A stretch of 64,000 nucleotides of DNA. It comes from Pyronema omphalodes (Eukaryota > Ascomycota > Pezizomycetes > Pezizales > Pyronemataceae). Positions 34,971 to 46,832 of the stretch are shown one piece after another; positions within the stretch are counted from its first letter, which is position 1, and every line of letters starts with the position of its first letter. The notes under the pieces are model-generated. The model saw nothing but the letters and a program-made list of their open reading frames with translations, made no database searches and was not told where the DNA came from. The position numbers were made by a program, and so were the translations under genes. Location: the NCBI GenBank assembly GCA_024516155.1, contig JAJJXM010000022.1, positions 620,001-684,000 of the forward strand. The letters are read 5' to 3'.

Positions 34971-35205
34971 TGGGGATCATGGGGATTATGGGGATTATGG
35001 GGATTATGGGGATTATGGGGATTATGGGGATTATGGGGATTATGGGGATTATGGGGATTATGGGGATTATGGGGATTATGGGGATTATGGGGATTATGGG
35101 GATTATGGGGATTATGGGGATTATGGGGATTATGGGGATTATGGGGATTATGGGGATTATGGGGATTATGGGGATTATGGGGATTATGGGGATTATGGGG
35201 ATTCT
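34971..35205 (+). repeat. Minisatellite, 9-bp unit (GGGGATTAT)n
   Basis: About 26 near-perfect units. Four G per unit on the plus strand makes it a G-quadruplex-capable tract, similar in type to the TGGGGAT array at 14819. All frames stay open (GDY, GLW, GIM on plus; IPI, NPH on minus) and are artefacts. Confidence 0.95.
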
Positions 35206-35224
35206 GGGGATAGGTAGCCATGGG

Positions 35225-35638
35225 GGAATTGAGAAAAATAAATGAGCAACCTCAAAATACGGCATTCTCATGATTTCTTTATTTATTCTTTACTCAACCA
35301 AACTCGCAGGCTATGACATATAAGCCCCCGTTTGATAGTACATCTAGACTCAAAAGACAGCTTGAAACACACTGGGAGACTCACGAGAGCGGTCCTCGAA
35401 GTCCGCAGCGTGGCTTTCTATAGACCTCCATTCTTCGTGCAAATAGTCATTCGTACTCATAGGTGCATAGTACTTCTCACGGTCTCATGTTCCGGAGCAT
35501 AAATTTTACCATATAATAAGATTTCAAACTGACTAGCCCCGAGTCTTTAAATCTTGATAGCTTTCGGTTGAGGAGATAGTTAGGGTAAGGTACTGTGACT
35601 TGATGTGAGTTTGACGAGCTGGTGGGTTGGTGGGTTGG
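35225..35638. other. Intergenic stretch before the SINE
   Basis: No coding, RNA or repeat signal is recognised. Confidence 0.5.
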
Positions 35639-35648
35639 GAAAATTGTT

Positions 35649-35985
35649 ATTTATTTAATCACATGTCCGACCGAGGCCTTTTTAGGCCCATGCGGGGAAA
35701 GCAAATTGGTACAGCCATTTTTCCTGTCCTCGAGACCGAAGTCTCCCAATGAGGCCCCATAATCTCCTACACCCATTTTACCCAACCATTCCACCAACAC
35801 TCGTCTACACCTAAGGAGGCATAGATCAGGAAAGCGTGACCGCTTGTCCCAAGAACTGGGTAAACCTCCCTGAGGACTAACCCCGGTAACCAAGCAATAC
35901 CTGTGGCAGCGACACAGGATTCAAACACCTTGCTTTTGTGCAGTTGCAGGGAGTTATACCACTACACTACTGGGGCCGCCCCCTA
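35649..35985 (-). mobile_element. tRNA-derived SINE, full-length copy
   Basis: Read on the minus strand, it starts with GGGGGCGGCCCCAGTAGTG. It has a Pol III A box (TAGTGTAGTGG) and a degenerate B box (GTGTTTGAATCC), and ends in an A-rich tail (GATTAAATAAAT). It is flanked by a 10-bp target duplication with one mismatch: GAAAATTGTT at 35639-35648 and GAAAACTGTT at 35986-35995. The head resembles a tRNA but the anticodon arm does not fold well, so it is a tRNA-derived retroposon and not a functional tRNA. A second, shorter copy is at 53239-53360. Confidence 0.7.
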
Positions 35986-35995
35986 GAAAACTGTT

Positions 35996-37054
35996 GCTGG
36001 AGGATTGGTACCAAGTGATTATTGAAGTTTCAGATGGTACGGTATATACAGTATATATAGTAAAAGTATAGCCAGGCTTCTTAACTGACTAGGTTCTGGG
36101 TTCCTTTCCATCGTGGGTGAGATGAGATATCTATGGTTAAAAGTTAGTTACTTTTAAAGGTATGCGCACTGGCGGGGTGCGCAATTGATCCTGATCTTGA
36201 TATAGATATCTTACTCCTCAAGTCTCTCATCCATACTATACAAAATTTTACGAATGTCAGATTAGGATACATGATAGTCAACTCGTTACTCGGTTACTAG
36301 ACACGAGATTCACGAGGTACATAACTTACATATATGAAAGAAAAAATAATATAAAAACGAAACGGAACTTACTCCACCTGCTTACAGCTTACAGCGTAAT
36401 GAAGGTTCTTCGGCTTCTCGAATTCTTTATATGTACATATTCTAATTTCTAGACATATATGATTTTAATGAATAATCGTCTAATATTCCTAGTATTCCTA
36501 GTATTCCTAGTATCCGTGGTATTCTACCCCCTACTCAGCCCAACAACACAGCGCCATGGTATCTTAGCGGTGAAGATGCAGTTATATTGTCAGAGATCTG
36601 TGTTTATGTAGACTTGGACTTATAAAGCCCATTATCGTTATCAATGTGATATCTTTCATCTCTACGTTTGCTCTCTATTCACTCTGTTCTCTCTTTTCAT
36701 TCAGTAGAATTACAACCGCTGCTTGGGCATCGTACATGGATATGGTGCAAGTTTTCATCTTAGTTATAGATACTACATGATAGAGGGGTGAAGTCGGATC
36801 ATGGAACGCAAACGAATAATAGATAATGGATAATGGATAATGGAAAACTTTTATATATTTTTAGGCGATGGTGGTATGTACTCTTAAAACCATACGCAGA
36901 AAACAAGAACATAACTTGACGAACTAAAAAACAAACAAGCAAACAGATACTTTAACAAATAGCAAAACAAAAAAACACTTTTGACATCCACTCCCTCACC
37001 ATCATCTCTTCATCCGCCTCTTTTTTTTCCGTCTCTTTTACCTTTCTTCACCCC
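35996..37054. other. Intergenic stretch downstream of the YGQ/SLFxRIKLP gene
   Basis: The right part (about 36850-37054) is probably 3' UTR of the minus-strand gene. TAGTATTCC repeats lie at 36490-36515 and a pyrimidine tract at 37020-37065. I see no other gene. Confidence 0.5.
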
Positions 37055-40000
37055 CTAAATATTCTCCCACTTCCCCGTATCCCCCACCTTCAAATACTTC
37101 TCCCATCCATACCTCTTTATAATCTTCCTCTTAACCTGCCTTTGAACCTCCTCCTCCACTGCCTCCCACTTCCTCTTAACCGGCGCAATCAACTCTGTAA
37201 ACGTCAGGCTTCCAGTCCAGTACCCTGGTCTCCCTGTAAACCCTCCCTTCTGTCTTGGAGTATATGGTTTTGAGAATGCGGAAATTGTCGACGATTCTGA
37301 ATCTGAGAAGTATGATTCATCTTCATCTGCTTCGTCGATTTCTGCTTCGTCTGTTTCGTCGATTTCTGATTCATCGATCTCTGCTTCGTCGATCTCAGAT
37401 TCAGATTCATATTCTGCATCATCGTCCACATCAGACGCTGCATCAGCCGCTGCACCATGAACCTCATCTTGAACCTCAGTCTCGCCACAGAAAGCCGGTA
37501 ACAACGACACAACAGATGGCTGTGACTGTAACTGTAACTCTGCAGAATCAACACCCTCGACAATAGTATCTTCTTCCTTGTAGCTAGAGGTATCGAAGAT
37601 ATTAGAGAGATTAGTGATATCAGAGATACCATTAACATTCCCGATGCTGATACTACTGATGTCGAAGTTGGATACATAGCCGCTGTCGTCTATGGTATTG
37701 TTGATTTCTGCATGTTTGTTTGCTTCTGTTGCTTCCTCTGTTGCTGTGACTATGGCTTCTGTGGCTTTTTGTTCTTCGATTTCTTCGATTCCTACAACTT
37801 CGCAGGTTTCGTTACCCGCAGCAACAGAGCCAGCAGAAGGAAGGCCGAAAATACCAAAAGGACTATTGATACAAGCAGCTTCCGTGTTGCTAGTCGTAGT
37901 CATATTCATAGAAGTAGCAGGGAGCTCGATACGATCGAAAATACTCTTTGGTGCGGCCTCGGTATCAGCCATAGCTGAAGTCGCAGGTAGCTTGATACGG
38001 TTGAAAAGACTATTGATGCCTGGAGCAGCTGTAGTTTCTGGCGCTGCAACTGGTGTAGTGGGGAATGTGAGGCTTTCGAAGAGGCTTTTGGGTGCGGTGA
38101 TTTCGGTTTCGGTATTGGTATTCGTGGGGGATGTAGATGTGGGGGTAGATGAGGATTCGGTAGGGAGCTTGATTCGGTTGAAAAGACTGTTGGTAGAAGT
38201 GGTAGTAGTAGCAGCAGTAGTGGTAGCAGTAGTGGTAGCAGTAGCAGTTGCTGGTTTTGTTGCTGGTTTTGATGTGGTCTTCTTGAATTTAGACTTCTGT
38301 TTAGCTTGAAACTTGGATTGAAACTTGGGTTTCAGTTTTGATGCGTGTTCTGCTACCACTTCTTCAGATGATGCGGAAGAAGCAGAAGTATCAGAAGAAG
38401 AAGAGCAAGTTTCCCAATCAGACCCAGCCTCAGATGAAGCAGAAGCAGAAGAACAAGGTTCCCAGTCAGACCCAGCCTCAGATGAAGCAGATGATGAACA
38501 AGTTTCCCAATCAGCCTCCGATTCGGTATCAACAACTTTGCCTAGAGAAAGATAATTAGTATAAAGATCCTAGATGAAGAGGATGGAGTTAAGTTACCGT
38601 TAGATTCATTCTCTGATGCTAGTGCAGTGGCGTTAGTTGTAGTAGGAAGCTTGATGCGCTCGAAAAGACTCTTTGGTGCTTCAACATTTGCTACTGGAAC
38701 CGCGGGGGGTTCGGTAGGGAGCTTGATACGCTCGAATAGACTCTTGACAGGAGTTTCTGTGTTAGTTACAGGAGTAGATGCATCTGGAAGCTTGATTCTT
38801 TCAGAAAGACTCTTTGGTGCTTCGACATTTGCTGCAGGAACTGAAGGGGTTTCGGTGGGCAGCTTGATGCGAGTAAAGAGACTGTTGGTAGAAGCAGCTT
38901 CGGGTGCTGCTGAGACGGAGGGAGCCTCGGTAGGAAGTTTAATGCGACTGAAAAGACTGTTAGTAGAAGCAGCTTCGGGTGCTGCTGAGACCGGCGGTGC
39001 TTCGTTGGGGAGTTTAATGCGATTGAAAAGACTGTTAGTAGAAGCAGCTTCGGGTGCTGCTGGGACGATGGGCGCCTCGTCGGGGAGCTTGGTTTTTTCT
39101 GGTGATTTAGATTTCGATTTAGATTTCGATTTTGCTTTGGTTTTGGATTCATTTTCGTCCCCATTTTCAGATGAAGCAGAAGAACAATTTTCCCAGTCTA
39201 GAAATAAACAGTTAGTATCAAGATCCGATATAAATGGGGTAGGGTTAAGTTACTATCAGATGCATTATCCTTTTTCTCAGCTTGATCAGTTTCAGGTAGC
39301 TCCGTAGGCTGCGTAGACTGCGCTGCGTGATTATCGGTAGTTGCGGAAGGGGAAGCGTTACTGTCGACTTCAGGTTCATCGACAATTCTCGGACACTTGG
39401 ACAACGGGAAGAAAAATAACTTTCCATTTGGTCTTTGAAGAATTGTTCCCCACTCCGGAACGTAAAAAGTCATAGTTGCTCCTGGCGGGAATAAACTCGG
39501 ATGTCCAATTGTGGTGATTGGAAAATCTGGGTCAAGGAACGGGTGGGCGTATTTGGTTGCTTTGTCTGGTTGTGGTGAAGTAGCAGCAGGATTGGGAGGA
39601 GGTGCAGTGGTGGCAGTAGGTGCAATGGGAGGAGTGGTGATAGTGGAGTCGACAATGCCATTATTGGAAGAGGAGACGTTTGGCATGCCGGTGTCAGAGT
39701 CGATGTCCATGCAATCATAGGCCATGTTAACAGGCTCGCCGGAGGCATTGGAGAACTGGCCGTGAGACTGGTCATAAGACTGGCCATAGGGTTGACCATA
39801 GGCTTGACCATAGGCTTGACCAGAGGACTGGCCGTTAGACTGATTGTTGGGCTGGCCGTGAGACTGGTCATAAGACTGGCCATAAGACTGGCCATAGGCT
39901 TGACCATAGGCTTGACCAGAGGACTGGCCGTGAGACTGATTGTTGGGCTGGCCGTGAGACTGGTCATAAGACTGGCCAAAGGCTTCACCAGAGGACTGGC

Positions 40001-40663
40001 CGTGAGACTGGTCATAAGACTGGCCATAAGGTTGACCAGAGGACTGGCCATGAGACTGGTCATAATACTGGCCATAGGGCTGACCAGAGGACTGTCCGTG
40101 AGACTGATTGTTGGGCTGGCCGTAAGACTGGTCATAATACTGGCCATAAGATGGAACAGAAGACTGGCCGTGAGACTGGCCGTGAGTCTGGTCATAAGAC
40201 TGGCCGTAAGACTGGCCGTAAGGTTGAGCAAAGGACTGGCCGTAAGACTGTCCATAATACTGGTTGTTTTGCTGGCCATAATACTGACCATAAGACTGAT
40301 CATAAGACTGTCCATAGTACTGACCGTAGGGCTGACCGGCTGCAGACTGGCCGTAAGACTGCCCATAATACTGGTTGTTTTGCTGGCCATAATACTGGCC
40401 ATAAGGCTGTCCGTAAGTTTGGCCATAGGATTGACCGTAGGATTGACCGTAAGACAAGTATCCGTGGTTACTTCCGTCATCAAGATCCATATCGGTCGCG
40501 TACTAGATTTTTGATAGCATTAGTTATTTGGATTTCATTTTTGTTTTCTGGAGGGGGAAAGGAGATAACTCACGTAACCATTAGGCATGAAGTTGTAGGC
40601 AACTGCCTGCGGAAAGGCAGAGGAGCCGGTGGGAGAAAAGTTAGATGCGTAGTAAGTAGTCAT
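37055..40663 (-). CDS. Prion-like YGQ-repeat protein with SLFxRIKLP motif array
   Basis: Five exons on the minus strand: 40663-40574, 40502-39254, 39197-38598 and 38541-37055, i.e. four coding exons separated by three introns of 71, 56 and 56 bp (all GT...CTAAY...AG), giving 1141 aa. Residues about 45-280 are a low-complexity tract of SYGQ, PYGQ, YYGQ, SYDQSHGQ and SSGQ units, very like the prion-like domains of FUS/EWS-type proteins. A short ordered segment follows (HPFLDPDFPITTIGHPSLFPP, FYVPEWGTILQRPNGKLFFF). After that come about eleven spaced copies of a short motif, consensus (N/K)SLFxRIKLP, eight of them well conserved, separated by Thr/Ala/Pro-rich linkers. Acidic DWExCSSASS repeats lie between motif blocks. 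The C-terminus is basic (RKWEAVEEEVQRQVKRKIIKRYGWEKYL). I do not recognise a named family. Condensate formation and docking through the motif are inference. Confidence 0.8.
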
Positions 40664-42936
40664 CGTTTGGTGATAACTTCGATAAGAGTAAAGTAGTAAC
40701 GAAAAGATGGGGGGGTAAAGATAGAAGTGTGCAAATGCAAAGGTATTTGACGTGTTAAGCGTCGTTGGTGGTTGGTGGTTGGTGATCGGAACGTGAAGTT
40801 GTGCGCTGGTAAGACAGGTGTCGTGGAGAGGAAGAGATTTTTTGATGGGATGGAAATCTAAGGTACAACAGTCCAGGATGAATGGCGCGGTCAGAGACCC
40901 TGCGGGTCATTGTTGTTGTGAATGAAAAGGGTCGTAGTCGTGATATTCGACCCGGAGGTTTAATTCACTGAAGGCTTCGTGTTCATGGGTGCAACGATAT
41001 GCCACATAAACATACTAGTAGAAAGATAAAACATGCGAAATGGCCATGAACTCACTCCAGAATGCGCTTCAAACTATCAAATTTTCTGTAATTTTCGGCT
41101 ATAAATATAAAGAACAGCTGATTCTGGTGGTGAGGGCCCGACATAAGTATCATCGACTCTTCGGATTGTTTAAGCCCTATATCAATCATGAACATGAGAG
41201 ACAATTCAGAAAACATTAGTACGTCCTTTTTAGCCAGTAACAACACGCTAGACTGCTGTCACGGGTGCCTGGATTTGTTCACTTCGGGTTCCCTATCATC
41301 AAGAATCACTCGCGTGTATCGAGATAGTTGTGCATTCTGGACCCCTGCATGCGAATCACGACCCTCGGTCAAAAGTCTAAGGGAAGCCCAAGTCCAGTCA
41401 TATAACTTTCTGCTACAAGATTCAGCCGTTAAAGACAAGCAGGTTTACAGGATAAAAAAGTAATGAGGATATCCATTAGAAGAGTCAAGATGCAATCAAG
41501 AAATAAGAAGCAATCATCCAATTTCACTCGAGTGAAATAAAATCGCGAAGGCTTGTGAATTAACAGCCTTTAATCGCGAAGCCATAGCAACTTATGAAGC
41601 TAATTATGGATGGAAAGTCTAACTCAAAAGGTTGCTACGGTGGGGGATTTGTAAATGAATGCTAAGCGAAGCACCTACGTAGCTGAAGATTATAGATTCA
41701 CGGTGTATCATCGGGACGCGACTATGCAACCGATGGACCGGCGCTACAACATGTTTACTTTAGAGATAGTATATATCCAACTCCTAGGATCTCGTATAGA
41801 AAGATTGCGTGTACTGTTCTTGCCATGCTAATGCATCTATTCCTTTATCTGACTGTAACATGTATCATCCGGTGCTGTAATAAATTAACCAGCTGCTGGA
41901 CTAAACAGCCAATGGACCACTCCATCCATGGACCATTTTCCGTCTATCTACAGTTCCTCTGATCGATCACATCAGAGCTTCTTCCTGCATGCACCAACAA
42001 CAACCCTAGGAACGATAAACTCATTACATGTACCAAACCATCGGGGTTCTTCTAGTACATACACGATAGACGATAGAAGATAGACGAAACATCATCTAAA
42101 ACTCCCAAAGAACTTACTGGCGATTTATATAACTCGACAAATACCAGAACTGAGAACACAGCTCCGAGCCCAGAGCTCAGAACTTTGGAGTTGGAAGTTT
42201 GAAATTTAGTCCATCGAAGCCACGGTCTACCCAAACGTATTACCTTCACATATATGTAATATACCTATGTTGTAACGGCGGGCTTGGGCAGGCGAACCAA
42301 GGAACTCACGGGCTGGGCGTCGAGTGATATGTGGTGACTAACGCGGACAGGACAAAGACGAGGACGGGCAGGACAGAGAGGGCGGGTCTTGTAAATTTTG
42401 ATGTATTGATACAAGACGTTGCATGAGGATCTAACTATGAGACAATGTTACTGCTACTTATATTCTTTCCTCCCATTCTATTTTCCCCGACACCGAGGTT
42501 TTCACCGCTCCTTCTCGTCTTCCTTCCGAGTCTTCCCCTTCCTTCCATCCTAGTCTGCCATTTCCTTATCCTCTGTATCTTCACATCGTAACCTTTCTTC
42601 TCTCTTTCCCCTTTCCTCCCTAACTTATCCCTCAACCCTCCGCATATTCCCTTATCGCTCATCCTGATCCTAATCCTCTCTCTTCGTTCCTACTACTCCG
42701 ATCTCTCCCTTCCTCCTTCCGTTACTTCCCTAGGTTATCCTCCGACTGGTTCTTTCCTCTACCTGCTGTTTAGTGTCGTTTATTATTTTATTTTGTTGTT
42801 TATTTCAGGTTTTCCTTATCGGGCCGTGACATATGTACGTCTTGATATATACACATCCATACCTCCATACCTCCATACCTCCATACCTCCATACATCCAT
42901 ACCTCCATACCTCCATACCTACGTTATGAAACCAAT

Positions 42937-42971
<35 letters not shown>

Positions 42972-43189
42972 CAATCCCCTCTCTCCGCCATCCACAAACC
43001 CCATTTCATACCCAAAATCACTCATCAAACCCCACTCATCAAACCCCACTCATCAAACCCCACTCATCAAACCCCACTCATCCTCTTGGAGTCCCATCCC
43101 CTCGGGGCCCCCGTCCAACGCACACCATCAACCAAAACAACCCCACAGAAACCTCACCCCATAAACCCATATTCTCATTATAAATTGTA
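40664..43189. other. Intergenic stretch upstream of the YGQ gene
   Basis: The region next to 40664 must contain that gene's promoter. The rest has no supportable gene. Simple sequence includes CATACCTC repeats (42855-42920), a pyrimidine-rich tract (42430-42760), TCTTCC repeats (42925-42975) and four CCCCACTCATCAAA repeats (43025-43080). Confidence 0.5.
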
Positions 43190-43750
43190 CGGAAATTATG
43201 CAGGATGCCCCCGAAAAAACACGAAATTTGCAATGTACCCCCGTCTATGCAGGATGCCCCTCGCTTAGGTCGAGAACACCCGCCCATATTGAATACAGCG
43301 CCTACAGCGCAGGGCGCCAGATTTTTCACGTCTATTGTTTTTTTCCTCGCTTGCAGGTAAAGATTTTGATTCCACTTCTTTATATTATCCTCAACCACAA
43401 CAACAATGGAGCGCACCAATTCGTTGACTACCAGCATCAATTCTAACGCCGCTGACCCGATCTCTCGACATGCACTACACCTTGGAGATGATTTTCCCTC
43501 GTTTTCCGAGTTTAAACTGGCCATTCACAAGTGGGCCGTAGACATGCGGTTTGACATTCGCTTTGCAAAGTCAGAGGCGCAGAAGTGGATTCAAAATTTT
43601 TATCTGCAAGTAAGGAAAAAAAACATGCGTGAAAAATTTGGCGCCCGGCGCTGAAGGCGGATGTTCACTACCTAAGCGAGGGGCATCCTGCATAGACGGG
43701 GGTATATTGCAAATTTCGTGTTTTTTCGGGGGCATCCTGCATAATTTCCG
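43190..43750 (+). mobile_element. Mutator-like (MULE) deletion element with long TIRs
   Basis: A 561-bp element bounded by a perfect 9-bp target duplication TAAATTGTA (43181-43189 and 43751-43759). Terminal inverted repeats of about 175-190 bp start CGGAAATTATGCAGGATGCC at each end and remain similar to the GATTTTGATTCCACTTC-like inner boundary. Long TIRs plus a 9-bp duplication are the hallmark of the Mutator superfamily. The interior holds the 5' leader and first codons of a transposase-like frame. No catalytic region is present, so it is non-autonomous. Confidence 0.85.
43406..43654 (+). pseudogene. Truncated MULE transposase N-terminus
   Basis: An 82-codon frame from an ATG in CAACAATGG context inside the MULE element. 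HLGDDFPSFSEFKLAIHKWA and the following MRFDIRFAKSEAQKW resemble the N-terminal MuDR/FAR1-like zinc-finger region of Mutator transposases (pattern: G, F, aromatic, EFK, A, then a short strand ending RFxKS). The frame then runs into the right TIR and stops at 43654, so everything beyond the N-terminus is gone. It probably marks the internal deletion that made this copy. Confidence 0.6.
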
Positions 43751-43759
43751 TAAATTGTA

Positions 43760-44083
43760 ACTGTCGATAGCAGTGACTGTTGCCTTAGAAATGACTGTTG
43801 CCTTAGAAGTTTCAAGGTAGCACATATCCCCTGCTGATGTTCTTTTTGTCGTTATGAATCTAGCTCCGTTTTTCTTGTCGAATGGTGACTCCAGGCTTGC
43901 TGCTTGCTGCTGTTGCTCACGTCATAGATCATAGGTGAGGTGATGGGTGAGGTGATAGGTGATAGCTTTGACCTTCAGTAAAACTATAGTAGACAGAAAT
44001 AAAGCAAACGGAAAACAGAAATAAAGCAGAAATAAAGCAAAACAGAAAACAGAAAACAGAAACAAAGCAAAACTATTGCCAAG
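43760..44083. other. Intergenic stretch after the MULE element
   Basis: Only short repeats (GACTGTTGCCTTAGAA twice near 43770-43810; AAACAGAAATAAAGCA near 43995-44070). No gene is recognised. Confidence 0.5.
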
Positions 44084-44203
44084 TATGGTATGGTATGGTA
44101 TGGTATGGTATGGTATGGTATGGTATGGTATGGTATGGTATGGTATGGTATGGTATGGTATGGTATGGTATGGTATGGTATGGTATGGTATGGTATGGTA
44201 TGG
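44084..44203. repeat. Microsatellite, 5-bp unit (TATGG)n, 24 copies
   Basis: 120 bp of uninterrupted TATGG units. Frames are open as repeated MVWYG, which are artefacts. Confidence 0.95.
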
Positions 44204-44679
44204 GGCGTATCACGCTGGATTGTTAGGGATATACCTATTACCGGGCGAGTATACGCGGCTTTGGTAGCAAGATTTCATAAGATTTCATAAGATTTCATAA
44301 GATTTCCTAAAAATGTTAAAACCTTTAAAACCTTTAAAACCTTTAAAACCTTTAAAACCTTTAAAAACACCCCAACAAGGATCAACCTCAAGACTCAAGA
44401 CTCAAGACTCAATAAGACTCAAGACTCAAAGCTCAAGACTCAAAGCTTAGGTAGATATACCGATCATCAGCCGGATAGCTGGTGGCGAGTCTATGGAGCT
44501 CTTAGGTATGTAACCTTAAGCTCAACCTTAACATCAACTTCGGACAAGCCAGACAAGACAAGACAAGATAAGCCAGCCAGTACCTTTTTCTCTCACCTAT
44601 ACATACCTTTAAATATATGTATAAATGCTATCACACCCATTAATCTACATATTGATAAGCAGAAATTCAAATACAATGC

Positions 44680-44714
<35 letters not shown>

Positions 44715-46832
44715 CTTCAGATTCAGATTCGGTGGATTGTCAATTGTCAATTGTCGATTCTGAATTCCGGGTTCTGGGTTCAGATAGTCTATTCGGTAAC
44801 TTCGGTAACTTCGGATACCTCCGAGCTTCTGGCTTCTGGCTTCTGGCTCCGGGCTTCGGACGCGGCAGCCACGGGACGCTTTCGGTAAGCGGCCGGTAAA
44901 AGAATGGTAACGGAAGCGACAGCAAGATGGATAGATAGATAGATAGATAGATAGACAGCAGCACAACCGGCCACGCAGGAAAGAAGCAAGCATAAGTAAG
45001 ACCAGTTCGGTTCGGTTGAGTTTTGACTTTTGATGAGCCAGAGCAGAGGAGTGGAGGAGTGGATGATATGATGGTCAACATCGAAATCGAAATATTGTAT
45101 ATACGTATCACTGACTTAGGTCGAATATGCTGTTTTCCCGGATCCGCTGGGTGAGTTTGATTCGTTGATTCGTTAATTCGTTAATTTGTTGTTTCGTTGT
45201 TTCATTTATTGATTTATTGATTTATTTTATTTATTTTGTTTTATTTTCTTGAAGATCAAGAATACCGCGTAGTTAATCCTACATATAGTGATGTACAAAC
45301 CTTCTTTCTTTCTTTCTTGTCCATGGCAACCGCCCGACCCGCCGACCCCCCACCCCCACCCCCCACCCCCCACCACTCGGTAACGGGATCGCGTAGTTCC
45401 CGGGGTTCGTCCCGCATGCGAGGAGTGGTGATGGTTGTGGTGGTGGTTTTCATATTCTGCAACTCACGGCAGGAGATATCGATGTTGTTATCCGCTGCTG
45501 TCCGAAGTCTGGACTGGACTGGGGTTAAGGTTGCGGGATGTTTCTCGCAATGTATGCAGCATAAATGGATTGCCGTGGTTGGTCTTGGCACGGGTTGGCA
45601 TCAGGATGTTTCACTACACCATATGTACCCGACGGATGGAATGGAGAGGATATCGCTGGCTATGATATGATATACAGCTTCAGAGCTTCAGAGCTTCGGA
45701 GCTTCAGTTTCGCATCATGTTGGCCTGATCTGCGGGAAATATAAGTCTCTTTGGTGTTCTGTGGTTCTGTAGTTCTGTGGTTCTGTGGTTCTGTGGTTTT
45801 GTAGTTCTTTTGTTGATTCTGATTGATCTTTGTTCACCTTGTGGAGAGCTGTGGTATGTAACTAAATGTCGATTGCCCGACGTTATGGTTAATTCCAGCA
45901 TCACGCATCCATGCAATGCGCCCAGGGATCCCCACACCCTCTAAAAAGCCCAACGCCGTTGCGGTTAGGACTACGACCAGCGGAGGCCAGCTCAAATCAT
46001 GGGACAGCCAACGATAAGACCACGACACTGGCCCTTATCACGGCGTCGGGAGATGGCAAGTGGATGGACAGGACAGACAGCTTCGATATGGCAATTGAGA
46101 GTGAGAGTGAGGCAGAAAGTGACCACCACAGACGACGCAAGCCAGTTGCGGGATATAATTGTTTGTCATTGCTCACTGCTGCCGGATAGACACATCAAGT
46201 CAATCAATCACAGCAGGTTATACGAGGGAATATTGACGACAGCAGCAGACCATAGCTCCCCGGAGAGTTGTTGAGAGAAGAGAGAAGCTCCAGAGAGAGT
46301 TATCCGGAGCTAAGGTATAGACCAACTACTCCATACCCACCATGCTACTACCAGTAACCAGTAACCAGCAACTCCGCCATCAGAGTTGCTGCAAGCAAGC
46401 AGACGACAGGCAGGCGACCACCTTTTTCGGAGACGGAAAGCATGAGCGAAACCCGACAGATGCCTGACGTTACCGTGCGTTGGAAAGTGCCACTGTGATA
46501 GTGCTACCCCTCTGTTGCGGCTTGCCTGCAACCGTTCCTACATACTCCCACCAGCAGCACAACCACCACCACCACCACCGCCACCACCACTTCCTCCACC
46601 ACCCCCTCCCTTCCCCTCGTCTCTTCCTCTTCCTCTTTCTCCCTCTCCTTCTTCTCGCTCCATCTCCATATCGTCTCTATTCTCCATTATTGCAGCAGCA
46701 GCATAACCGGAAATATTACCCTCGGCAGCAGCACCGTTGATCTCTCGTGTCAACACACAAACCCTAGCCGTTGCATCTATACAGCTTGCGGTCCCCTGGT
46801 CTAATTACGAGATTGATATCAACACCACGAGA
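44204..46832. other. Intergenic stretch upstream of the F-box/ankyrin gene
   Basis: I see no supportable gene. Simple repeats: AAGATTTCAT (44270-44305), AAAACCTTT (44318-44365), AAGACTC (44390-44450), TTGATTGA (44680-44712), GATAGATA (44930-44955), GGTTCTGT (45755-45800) and CCACCACC (46562-46600). The last few hundred bases should hold the promoter of the downstream gene. Confidence 0.5.

Noticed and set aside
34841..35271. Frames of repeated GDY, GLW, NPH, GIM and IPI units
   Set aside because: They are translations of the 9-bp minisatellite; no unique protein sequence accompanies them.
35866..35985. Functional tRNA gene
   Set aside because: A and B boxes are present, but the anticodon arm does not fold and the sequence continues into a SINE body with tail and target duplication.
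39470..40514. Long frames (250-337 codons) overlapping the YGQ tract on both strands
   Set aside because: They arise from the repetitive codons of the YGQ region in other frames; only the frame with clean splice junctions and a motif-rich continuation is supported.
44084..44203. Telomeric or subtelomeric repeat (TATGG)n
   Set aside because: The unit does not match fungal telomere repeats such as TTAGGG, and unique sequence continues on both sides.
46737..46832. Start of the F-box/ankyrin protein at 46737
   Set aside because: The frame there begins with TTG; the first in-frame ATG is 46833.
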